A stretch of 64,000 nucleotides of DNA from Zingiber officinale. Its lineage: Eukaryota > Streptophyta > Magnoliopsida > Zingiberales > Zingiberaceae. Below are positions 54,061 to 64,000 of this stretch, in pieces. Every line of letters starts with the position of its first letter. Position 1 is the stretch's first letter. The notes beneath the pieces are model-generated. The model made no database searches. It saw nothing but the letters and a program-made list of their open reading frames with translations, and was not told the origin of the DNA. The position numbers and the translations under genes are program-made. The stretch is taken from the NCBI RefSeq assembly GCF_018446385.1, contig NC_055989.1, positions 137,233,004 through 137,297,003 of the forward strand. The letters are read 5' to 3'.

Positions 54061-57000
54061 CAATGCAAGAGAAGCCCAGGAGTGAGGCGACGGTGTCTAC
54101 CCTGATAGCCCATAGCAAGGGATCAGCAAAGGTAGATCATCCGGGTTAGCTCTGGCATTATATAAAAGATAGCTAGTGGGTGACATTATGTATATTCCTT
54201 GAAGCGGTAAACCTTGAGAGTTGTGAATAAAGTAAAATACTATGTTTCTTCTTTCTTGCATATGATTTTTATTCTAATATGTGTGTGACTTTTGTTAAGT
54301 ATTTAACAAGAGATATTTTTTTTTTAAAATTGCAAGTACTTTATTCATCCTCTTCAGCCATTCTAAGTGTCCATTTTAATATGAGTTGTCCTTTCAAGAT
54401 GGACAGTTGGCTAGCATATAGTGATATTATTATCATGAAGTTTGGAAGTCAAATTTTGGTTAGTAGCCTGATGCTTGCCCTCACTTATGCGCTATTTAAC
54501 TATCCAAGGTTAGTAATTTATCCCTTCCATATTGACATGGAAATGAGTTGACGAAGGCGCTGGGACGAATAAATTACCTTTTACCACCATTACAATATGT
54601 GTCACATCTCCCGAGCACCCTACTGAGGTCCTTCATGAATCGACTACTACTCCTAAACAAGTAATCCTAGTCCCTACCTTCCCCTCTTGCATTCCCTCTA
54701 CAACAACCTCCTCTCCCCAAAGGTGACACCTTACTTCTCTTCAGAAGTTTCCCTTGTCGAGCTTAATCCTATGCCACAAGATTCATCGATCAATCACCTA
54801 GATGCTCTGATTTCTTCATCATGAGAACCTAGGCTCCTCCCTCAAACAAATTTGTCATGTCCTGAATTTGGTAAGAATGAGCATTCATCGCTACTGTCCA
54901 GCTTCCTTCGCAATGTCCTAACCCCTCCATGTGTTTAATAGGGTCTTGATTTGGCACCACCAAGATATGATCCATCGCTCAAGGGCCAACAAAGTCAGAG
55001 CCGCCGCAACAAGGGAAGCATCACTCCATTCTCATTTAGCTCGTTTGACCGTTCAATTATCTTATTGACAATTGACGAAAGAGGAGTGGCTAGATGATAA
55101 ATGTTGGTTTTGGGGGACAGAATGAAAGAATTATCTTTTATCAATCTTTTGCCATATAGATGATACAAATTGTCAACAGTAACTCTTTGTTTGAATGAAG
55201 TGAGAGAAGGTTCATTAACGAAAGGGGAATGAAGGGGGCATAAAGTATTTAATTTTTCCTTATTTGGGAGGGAGGGAAGGTTCATTAACCTAATATGTGT
55301 TACTTTGTTTGGGAGAAAAGGAAGGGGAATGAAGGTTAAATAGATAAAGTTACAAAATAACCTTACTTTTTAAATTAGATATTTTTCATAATATTAATAT
55401 TTATTTTTAAATTTAAATTAGATATTTTTAATAATAAAATTAATTTTTTATATTATCATTTAAATTAGTTATTTTTTTAATTAAAAATAACCCTTTTATA
55501 CTATTGATAACAAAATAATGAATTATCGATAGGGGCTATATCCCAGCTTTTTTTCAAAATTATTTGTATTAATTTTATTAAGTATTAAATTTTTTTAAGT
55601 ACGAAATGAAGATACATTTAAAATTAGATTGAGATCGAATAAAATTCACCAGATAGACACTAAAATAAAAAATATGTTGATCTAAATTGGGATTGATTTA
55701 GATTTGATTTGATTAAATTATGATCACGGATCCAGAAATTTAAACATGGAGGAACGATTATTATGTAGAATAAGAGACAATATCTATCTCTATCGATAGA
55801 ATCCCATAATACTAGGGATTTCTTAGCCGATAGAGGGGGCGACCGTTGATACCGTCCTCCGCTGGATCCGCCCTGATTATGAACTAGTTTAACTGGATCA
55901 AATCGATTTAAAAAGAGTTCTGGAATTTTTGAAAAAAATCTATTCTCTCTGTGTTTTTTTTCAATTTTTTATGATCTTGCATGCAGTCTCGCTCCCAGTA
56001 TTTCATGTGCAAATCTTTCCATGCTCAATTTTTTTTTTTTTTTTTTTTGTTTATGCCTTAGGTTTTTTTTTTTTTTCCATTTTAATCATAACTTAGTTAT
56101 TTTTCTCATTGTCTTCGACAACAACAAATCTCATTTCTTTTTCTAATTCTCAAGAGCGACAGTCCTTCTACTTCTGCCCTTTGTTATTTTTCAACTGACC
56201 AGCTCTCTTATTTATTTAGAAGCACTCTCTTATTTATTTATTTATTTTTGTGTTGTTGGAATTAGTTGAGATTCTGAAAAAAAAAGGTAAGACTTTCGTT
56301 TCTTCTTTTCATTTTTTTGAACGATATAATATAATGTAATGATTTTTTATTATATATAATTTATTATATATATTTTTAATAATAATATATAATTTATTAC
56401 ATTGAGTTCATATCTATCTAAATATTAGTTCGGGGTTGAGACGAACCCTAGTAGGATTTTCAAGTTAGGTCTTATTTATTATCGATCATTAGAAAAAAAA
56501 AATAAGAAGGGTTCACATACTCATAAATTTACTGTTCTTAAATTAATTATTCATTAAAAAAATTTATCCGTTAATTTATTAAAATTATAACTAAGTTCTT
56601 TAGATGTCTTACAAATGATGAAGGTCGCTGAATCATTGTACAGTATAGGTATTGACATCATTATTTTATAAAGGGAGGAGAACAGTGAAATATTATCTCT
56701 TGTTTTTTTTTTTTTTTCCCGAAGGACGTATCTCTTCCATCTGCATCCCTTTGATTTATGCAACTGTCGCGCAATCATGAAATCTAAAGCCGACACATAT
56801 TTGAACACTCCCACTCAAGTTCGGGTAGCCGACCCATTCGATAATCTCAACATATTCGTTGAGTGATGTGAACACGTCCCGCTGACGATCAGAGCCGATT
56901 TTAAGATTGCTTAGGGCCTCCTATTTTAGAGGCCTCTATTATTCATATGTAATATTTTTATATTTAATAAAAAATTATTATATAAGACTTTTATCTGAAA

Positions 57001-57420
57001 ATTAACCTAAAGACCTCTAATTTTCTGGAGACTGGCCATTTTCTGGAGACTGGCCATGGACTAGATATTGATGAAGATGGATTAGACTCTATTAAAAGAT
57101 TTTATAAATTTTTGTGCTTTTGAAAAACAAAAAGGAAACAATTATCACAAGAGAGTCTTATTTAACTTAGAAAAAGCCGGCCCCTCCAGGTAAAAAAAAT
57201 ATAATAATATCATTTGCTAGGTATAATATCTAACAATTGCAGCCAAAAAAAAATTAAAATTAAGAAATGGGCTGCCAAATGTATTTTTTTAATGAGGATA
57301 ATTTTTCTATTTAAAATTTTATAAAAATATATTTTTTATTTTTCTTTCGATGAAAAATATTGCGGAGACGAGAATTTTTTAAAAGAAAATTGCTAGAAAA
57401 TAATAAAAATAGACGCTAAA
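54061..57420. other. Unassigned AT-rich region between the pararetrovirus and the FAM135-like gene
   Basis: No intact gene. Contents: a purine-rich patch with imperfect repeats of GGTTCATTAAC (55207 and 55273), T tracts (56030-56085, 56708-56720), an 18-bp tandem duplication TTTTCTGGAGACTGGCCA (about 57019-57055), and possible retroelement linker peptides at 54560-54800 that I could not assign. Confidence 0.45.
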
Positions 57421-57763
57421 CGAAAACAATCCCGTCTCTCCATCGCCTAAAAGGAGATAGAACACCCGCCTTCTACGTCTTCTCCCTTCCGCGCCCTCCG
57501 TCCCCGCCTCCGATCATATCCGAAACCCTAGAGAAGTGAGGAATCCTGGAATGGCTCCATGATCCCACATTACTCTAATCCTTGACTTGAAGATGGATCA
57601 GGAGAATTAATTATTAATATGAGAGCCGGGTGCAGAGATGAGGCATGCTAGGTTCTTTTGATCACTTGCATTTCGGAGGATTAGATGCCTCACGGCCCTA
57701 ACCCCATTGACCATCCTCTACGAGATTACGCGATCGCGTTGAGTCCTGTTCATCCCTATCGAC
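57421..57763 (+). promoter_or_regulatory. 5' leader / proximal promoter of the FAM135-like gene
   Basis: GC-rich, pyrimidine-rich 57440-57530 ('CTCCCTTCCGCGCCC', 'CGAAACCCTAGAGAAG') looks like a plant transcript start. Several short upstream ORFs follow (for example ATG at 57594 with five codons). An additional 5' exon cannot be excluded: related proteins often have a short basic N-terminus before the first conserved segment. Confidence 0.45.
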
Positions 57764-60700
57764 ATGCTGGAGACCGTCCATGAGATCGCCATTTACATTC
57801 ATCGCTTCCATAACCTCGATCTCTTTCAGCAGGGGTAATCTTCTAGTTCCTTCTTCCTGTTTACATTCAATGGCAGGAGGGGAAAAAAAACGAGCTGGAT
57901 CATCTTGGTTTTGAGTCAATTTTACTTGATGCTAATTTATTTGAAAAAGCAGATGGTATCAAATAAAGATAAGTGCGATGAGAGAAGATTCCGCCCTGCA
58001 TTCTTATGGGACTCCATCTAGAGTTATTCAATATGAAGGTACAATTTTGTTTTTAGTTTTTGTCAGGAAAGGAGACGGTCAGGCCCTCCTTGTCTTGAGA
58101 AACTGTCCTTATAGTTTGTTCTCTATATTCTTTAGGATTTTAGTTGTTTTTAGCATAACTTTCTTTTTTTGACAAGGCTTGCAATGGTTGAATGGTGCTG
58201 AACTTGTTTGTGTTTGACAATAACTTAGTGAATATTTTTCCTAAAAGAGTTTGTATTCAGTTCGAGTTTCTGATTGAGATGGAAGATATGCTCCCATTGA
58301 ATTACCTCATGTTTTGTTGTGTCATTGTAATGGGAAAATTACGACAAATATAGAAGTCTACCAATCACTTTTGTTGGCTTGAACCTTGGTTAGGGACCAA
58401 GATGTGAGGAGCTTGGCTGAAGCAAGATCAGTGTTTGAGTAATCTCAGCTGAACTGCAAGAAGCTCAATTAAAGTGGAATGAGGTTGACCAAGGTGTATA
58501 TAACTCGGTCAAGGTGAGAGTGATGCAACAAAATAAGAGAGATTGAATGTTGAAAGGTTTGTGGAGTAGGAATTTGAAATTAAGTGGTAAGAAGTGTAGA
58601 AAGATTATAGAAACTTAGGTATCACACCTAAGGGCTCCCAGGCATCACATCATAAGGGGATTGCATCACACAACCTAAAGAGAATTTTCAAAAACTCAAT
58701 TTCTATTCCATGTCCTAGCAATATAACTGTAGGATCGGGATGCCAGTGTGGTAGAGGAGGGTGCATATCAAAACTCGCTAGTGTTATATATAAATTAATG
58801 AGCAACAAAAGTAAGAACACAACTAGAAAATCAAACCAGAGTGACACCTTTAATTTACGTGGTTCATAGCCCTTAGGCTGGTATGTCCATGACCTATGCT
58901 CACAATATCCACTATCTTTTCCCTTTTTAGTAAATCACCGGAGGTGGAGAAACCTCTTACAATTAGTCAATAATAAATTGACAAATACAAGTAGAATGAA
59001 AGACAGTGAAGGTTTAAGAAAATTGAGCGTGGGTGTGATTTTCAAATCAATGCTTTGTATTCTTGCAGCCCCCCCAAGTCCTACGTATAACCTTTAGTTT
59101 GAATCTTTCTGTTGGATGATCTGGTGTTGATTGCTTGCTTCTCATTAGTTGATTGATCTTGAAATCTTATCCACATCATATGGTTGATCTTTTCATCTTC
59201 GGCTTTATTTGAATTGATTGTTGCAATGTCAACTGGTCTGAACCATAAGTTAACTCGTGGACATTTTGTGGTCTTCCAATGAGATTCAGTAGACTGCTCT
59301 AGTTGACTAAGAATCATTCTTGTTTCTTCAAACGAACCTCAGTCGACTTGGCTAGTCAACTATCCAACCTTCTATTCATTTGATAGGTCTGATAATCAAT
59401 AGTCGGTTGATCCTTATCCATTAGTCGATTGATTCAACCATAATACCCCAAACAAACCTAACTTGGGGTATATGAATATTTCGATTACCAGTTAACTGAA
59501 TCTCATTATCAGTAGATTGACATCTTGACTAGTTCTAAGATTGAATCCACCTAAAATTACTAGTTTACCCTTCATCCCATGTATACTGGCCACTTCACTT
59601 ATCTTACATGGAGTATTTTCAAACCTTGAGGTCTTCTACCATCAAGTTGCATCCCTCGGATGCTCTGAGCCCGTAGTGTCTCCTTAGTCATCCTTCTCGC
59701 CTTTGCTTACATATATTTCCTCCTCTACTTGCCATTCTCCAATGCTTCTTGTTTTGCAGTCCCTCGGATACGCCATCCTTCTTCGATCTTATGGACCTTG
59801 AGCCATTGAGTCCTTAACCTCGTCAAGTCAACCTGTATACCTATTAGGTCTGCACAACTTATCACACAAGTAAGATAAACACAAAGCTAAATTAACCCTT
59901 CACCAAGTCAACCTGTATTGTTAGGACTACCACCTAAACTGTTCCAAGATTATAAATCCGTGAAAAACATTTAGATCATGTCATACTTGCCACTTTAAAA
60001 TCATGTTGAAATTCAATTTGGAAACAATTAAAAACTATCTTGTGTAATAAATTTTCAAATCATGAATTTTATAGCAATATTTTTGAGAATATTTTTCATA
60101 CTTATGCCATGTCAAACATACAATGATTAGCAGATGTGTTCCAATATGGTTGACTGGGTCATTTACTGATTAAGTATAGATTTTGATACCCAATACATGT
60201 TGGGTCCAACAGGGTTAATCAGATACTGCTTAGGTATCCATTTCTTTGCTATTGTTCTAAGTGTGCCATGTCTTCTACTAAAAATAGGTCTTTTCTTTCT
60301 TGTATCCTTTAAATTATAGGCCATTTTTGCTATAGTTATCTCTTTGACTACCAATTAGCAATTTTAATGATTGTGATCCTATAGTAAACTTTTCTAAGAC
60401 TAATTTTAGAGATTCATTTTGGCTTCTTAGAGTTTCATTCTCTACCTCCAATTCCTTAATCCTAGTCTCATGCATTTCATCACTACTGGACGGAATCCAA
60501 ACCAATAATAGCCTTATAAAAAAGATCTTACACACAAAGATGAAAGTATCTCATACAGAGATTAAACAAAGAGTATTACATGGAAAGATGATAGACACTA
60601 AAAGTGACCTCTTTTATAGACTTCAATCCTAACAACCTACTGAATAATAAAATGTAAATTATGAAATCCACATAACTAAACTCTTACCAAAACTATTCTA

Positions 60701-63454
60701 CCTTCTAAATTAAAACTTACAAAAACTTCTTAACACTCTAAAATAAAAAAGTTATCAATTTTATTTTTTCCTTAAAACAATTTCTCCTAAAGAGGAGATC
60801 ATCCCAAAGCAATCTCTTCTAAAATCTAGAACTTAATTCTTCTTGTATGCATTATTAACAAGATTTGTTTTATTTTTGAAAGAGGACATTTTTCTTAGAT
60901 ACATTTTCAACTTGCTTTTCTTAACATTATGATTATAAGTTTGGAGCTAGTTTGCTTGAACTACATTACATGTCCTAAGGTATACCTGTGAATTCATATT
61001 TGCTTCTTGCTGAGTGGAGTCTGCTGTCGTATACGATAGCACTATCACTTTTGCATAGAAATCGCCATCGAACCTAAGACCATAAAAGGTGATTCTCTTG
61101 TTTTTGTCCTCAAGATGGTTTTGGACAACCTAGGTACTCATGAAAACGCCTTCACTCAACTAGTTGGGAAGTCAACTATCCTTTTTTTAAAGCATCTAAC
61201 AAGCAACAATTTGTTGGCTTCCTCTATCTGTCATTATTTTGCAAATATATTACTTAGGAGAACCTCAAGCCAATTTCATATTCCAAACATTTCTTGAACT
61301 TGACACTACTAAACCAAGTCCCATTGTCAGTTACTAGTATCTTGGGTAGCTCAAAGATTGTTATGATGTTTTCCACATAAAATTCTCTATCCTCCATCTG
61401 TTTTTGTTGTAATACTCTTGGCTAGGTTGCCTCAACCCACTTAGAAAAATAATCAACTCCCATAATTAGAAACATCTTTTGTCTTTTTCCCCATGGAAAA
61501 GGATCTGAAATGTAGCTCTCCACCGGTGAAAATGCCAAATACAATCTAAAGATGACAACTCTAATACTGTATGGTGGATTACCTTATTAAACTTCTGACA
61601 AAACTCACATTTTTAACAAATTGGTTGCTTCAGAATGTAGTGCCATAAGTGTCCTGTATTCTTGAAGATGTATTTGCACTGCACACATGGAAATAAATCC
61701 AAATTTTTTTCAGGCGATATGGACGAATAGTGGAAATCCTTAAACCACTTGCAAAGTTCTTGTTCTTGTTGTATGACATCACAACAATGCAAAATTCTTT
61801 AGCGAAAGCATCAGAGCATGGAGTTTATACTTGTTTTTGTTCACCAGAAGCTTTTCTTTGTAGCTAAATGCCTCATCTTATTTATGCTGAGAATTCTTCT
61901 GACAGTAAATTTCTGAGTTCAGAGAAAGTCCTTTGGCTCATCATCAGTTTCCCTCATAATGGGTGGTTCATACCAACTTTTTGCTGCCTTCTCACACGGG
62001 GATAAGAATTATTTTGGAGTAGCATGCCATGAACAGGAAATCAACCTCACACAAATGAAGGTCTCACAGAGAATAGAACAGAACTCTTGTTAATTGAAAA
62101 CTGGATATTATATATAGAGTCAACAACTTTTAAAGACTATCCTGACTAAAATAGGAAAAATACGTCTGCTATCAAATTAAGATAACTAACCAAACACAAT
62201 AATTGCCAAACAACTTAAAAATCAGAATTTTAAATTCAAAACATGAATCTTTTTCTTGCATCATATTTCCTCTATATCATCAAACTGTTTAAGTCTCTGG
62301 AGAAAAATTTCTGCTGATTTTGCAGTTTGATATCCCTATAAAATTTTGCCACTGTTGGATATGAGGGGATCTGAAGGTTCATATGAATGGAATTAGAAAC
62401 AAAACCATTTAATCTTGTGCACCAAAAAAACTGACTTCAGTTTGCTTCATTGGAGTCATTTTAATGTTAACATCTACTTTTGGAGTACAGTTTAGAAAAT
62501 GCAAACCAAATAGGTTTCATATGTACTTTCCATCAAACACTGTGACCTTAGTGATGTGTTTCAACATCTTTATAGTATATCCTTACAATTTTGATATTTA
62601 CATATTTATAGTATATCCTTAAAGTCCTGATATTTATATACTCTTCTTTTGCTGCATGCTCTGTGAATATTTATGGGCATCACTTTTTAACATCCTAAGT
62701 CAACTGTACAGCCCCAAATATAGTACCAGACAATATATTTCCTGTTTGGAGGATTGACGATACAGAGCACAGCTTCAGCACCCAGTCATTCATAGTTAAA
62801 TATTCTAGACAGGATGTTCATCTATCGGTCATGGTGTCTTTTAACTTTGCAATAGGGAAAGATGAGGTTAGCCTCCTTTTTAACCTGCACATTTTTAGGG
62901 AATATTTAATTTGTCAATACCATCATCTTTTGCTTTTAATGTCCAGAGACCGCTAAACACTGCAATAGTTTTGAAGTTTGAACTTATGTATGCTCCATTA
63001 TTGGAAAATTGGTAAGCAAACATTTTTCACTCTATAAAAACTCTTGTGCCATTGATCACTTGGTTTTTTGTTCTTGATGATTTTTTATGACTATTTTTTA
63101 TCTTTTATCTTTTCTTCTACAGTCAAGATATTCAAGCCCCTTTAGTTATGCTTCCAACTTCAGTCCATGAATTCAGAATCCCTCCTAAGGCACTTCTTGG
63201 TCTTCATGCATATTGTCCTGTTCATTTTGATGCTTTTAACTCGGTGCTTATTGATTTAAGTATCCATATTGTTTTCCTGAAATCTGCTACCAGCATACGT
63301 GAGAAGGTGCCAAGGTTTATAAAAGCCTCAATTTCTTTCTCTTTCCTTATTTTGCTAAAATTAACTAGTGTTCTTGACATTTGAGTTTTTATATATTAGC
63401 AAGTCTCCAAAGGTGGACACACTTGCTCAAGAATGTTACGATGAAGCTGATCAG
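57764..63454 (+). CDS. FAM135-like protein (DUF3657 / putative serine esterase family), N-terminal exons
   Basis: Six exons fit by splice signals and phase: 57764-57834, 57953-58038, 62712-62866, 62947-63011, 63123-63314 and 63400-63454, together 208 codons without a stop. Conserved segments: MLETVHEIAIYIHRFHNLDL, WYQIKIS, GTPSRVIQYE, VWRIDDTEHSFSTQ, QDVHLSVMVSFN, LKFELMYAP, VHEFRIPPKALLGLHAYCPV and HFDAFNSVLIDLSIHI. These match the N-terminal domain of plant FAM135 homologues, whose C-terminal part (outside the window) is an alpha/beta-hydrolase. Substrate is unknown. Introns begin GT and end AG. The start at 57764 follows an in-frame TGA at 57740. Intron 2 is 4673 bp and full of retroelement debris. 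Expression is unproven. Confidence 0.88.
58728..59930 (-). repeat. LTR-like sequence in intron 2 of the FAM135-like gene
   Basis: It begins TGTAGGATCGGGATGCC, resembling the LTR start of Copia element 3, and carries the familiar 'GGTGGAGAAACCTCTTACAA' phrase of such LTRs. The far end is unclear (about 59930). The centre has GTCGACT / AGTCGATTG repeats (59280-59520), again short palindromes. The strand is inferred from the gag remnant beside it. Confidence 0.5.
60163..60535 (-). pseudogene. Copia gag C-terminal remnant in intron 2
   Basis: Two open pieces: 'ELEVENETLRSQNESLKLVLEKF' as a coiled-coil segment, and 'KKWIPKQYLINPVGPNMYWVSK', homologous to the end of gag in elements 1 and 3. The piece boundary is a frameshift. 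It is antisense to the host gene. Confidence 0.75.
60540..60890. other. Unassigned AT-rich intron sequence
   Basis: No coding potential or clear repeat seen between the Copia gag remnant and the Gypsy integrase remnant. Confidence 0.4.
60900..61800 (-). pseudogene. Gypsy integrase remnant (Tat/Athila-like) in intron 2
   Basis: On the minus strand: 'KMFLIMGVDYFSKWVEA' (about 61480-61430) and 'LVTDNGTWF' (about 61330-61305), the first two catalytic-Asp regions of a Gypsy integrase, in different frames. A possible zinc-site region lies near 61600-61680. The third catalytic residue is not legible. It is antisense to the host gene. Confidence 0.6.
61801..62711. other. Remaining part of intron 2
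   Basis: AT-rich; 62040-62200 may be an LTR scrap, but there is no second copy in the window. It ends with the acceptor ACAG at 62708-62711 before exon 3. Confidence 0.4.
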
Positions 63455-64000
63455 GTAAGTGTTTGTAAAGTTTGAACAATAAATTCATATTTTCATGTGA
63501 TCTTTCAATTTACTTGCAGATCATTATGTCCTCACTGTTCCTATTAGCATAAATTTTCCTTAAATTCTACACTACTTGGTGGAAGTGCAACCCTTTATCT
63601 TTATTTCCTTGTATGCCAAATTTATCTTCACACTGTTTGTATTTATAGACTTTTCACTTGCTTATTAGTTTTCTGTAAACTGCCAAATTATCTTTATTTC
63701 CTTGTATGCAAAATTTATCTTTTTTTTCTACTGGTATACAGATCAAGGAGTATTTGTTTCTCAATTGTGTAGTCTCTGTATATCAATAGCATTATTTTGA
63801 AGACTATTTGTGTAGCTTATACAACCAGATTTTATTTTGTACACTTACAGCAGCATAAGAATTATGCATGCTTAACTAATTCGAGCCAAGCATGTCCAAG
63901 TTTGTGATGACTTGGGAAATGCCACCATGCATAAGGAGGTACCCCTCCCAGCGATAATTCACTAGAAAGCCATAACAGTAAGCATGACAGGAAAGGAGAA
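63455..64000 (+). other. Intron 6 of the FAM135-like gene (continues past the edge)
   Basis: It starts with donor GTAAGT at 63455. No further exon is recognisable before the window ends. It contains a repeated phrase 'CTTTATTTCCTTGTATGC.AAATTTATCTT' at about 63598 and 63693. Confidence 0.55.

Noticed and set aside
54995..55285. 96-codon minus-strand ORF
   Set aside because: No motif, and part of it overlaps low-complexity purine repeats; not supported as a gene.
56554..56814. 86-codon minus-strand ORF with a Lys-rich centre
   Set aside because: AT-rich context with a T tract inside, no homology I recognise, no promoter features.
1..64000. CRISPR array or bacterial-type system
   Set aside because: Repeats with regular spacing (85-bp units, MITE ends) belong to plant retroelements and transposons; no cas-like genes and no unique spacers.

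Overview
This window is nuclear DNA from a flowering plant. The evidence is spliced genes with GT/AG introns, SIRE-like Copia and Tekay- and Tat-like Gypsy elements primed by initiator-Met tRNA, tRNA-derived SINEs, PIF/Harbinger MITEs, and a decayed caulimovirid (pararetrovirus) locus. A GC3-rich calmodulin-like gene in AT-rich surroundings hints at a monocot. The ATCGATTG-rich and CCGGGCGCC-rich LTRs recall gingers and relatives (Zingiberales), but that is a weak inference.

Layout. 1-3290: degenerate plus-strand Copia element, cut by an LTR fragment and by a SINE with a 19-bp target duplication. 3705-3961: first two coding exons of a small minus-strand host gene. 4610-11674: minus-strand Copia element 1, with open gag and pol, one LTR, and arrays of short hairpins. 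11675-15156: patchwork of LTR and retroelement fragments. 15157-22740: older minus-strand relative (Copia element 2), with decayed pol, a decayed accessory ORF, and a 5' LTR remnant. 24253-24696: intact four-EF-hand calmodulin-like gene, minus strand. 25545-26535: captured gene fragment and an unrelated LTR end. 26536-38429: young Tekay-like Gypsy element, minus strand, about 3-kb LTRs. Its two LTRs carry different Harbinger-type insertions at the same TTA. 38430-54060: endogenous pararetrovirus locus in pieces and both orientations, containing Copia element 3 (42597-50210) and a Tat-like Gypsy fragment (52121-53731). 54061-57420: unassigned AT-rich DNA. 57764 to the right edge: N-terminal half of a plus-strand FAM135-like gene; six exons fit with conserved phases, and intron 2 (4.7 kb) is full of retroelement debris.

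Host genes are few: the calmodulin-like gene, the FAM135-like gene and the small two-exon gene. They show no operon-like or pathway link. Almost everything else is nested transposable elements, so the relative order of insertions can be read. The main points of interest are the two Harbinger-type insertions at one position in sister LTRs, the 85-bp hairpin arrays inside Copia elements, the rearranged pararetrovirus with a TA repeat inside its reverse transcriptase active site, and a tRNA-like module inside Gypsy LTRs. I saw no CRISPR, rRNA, or functional tRNA gene.
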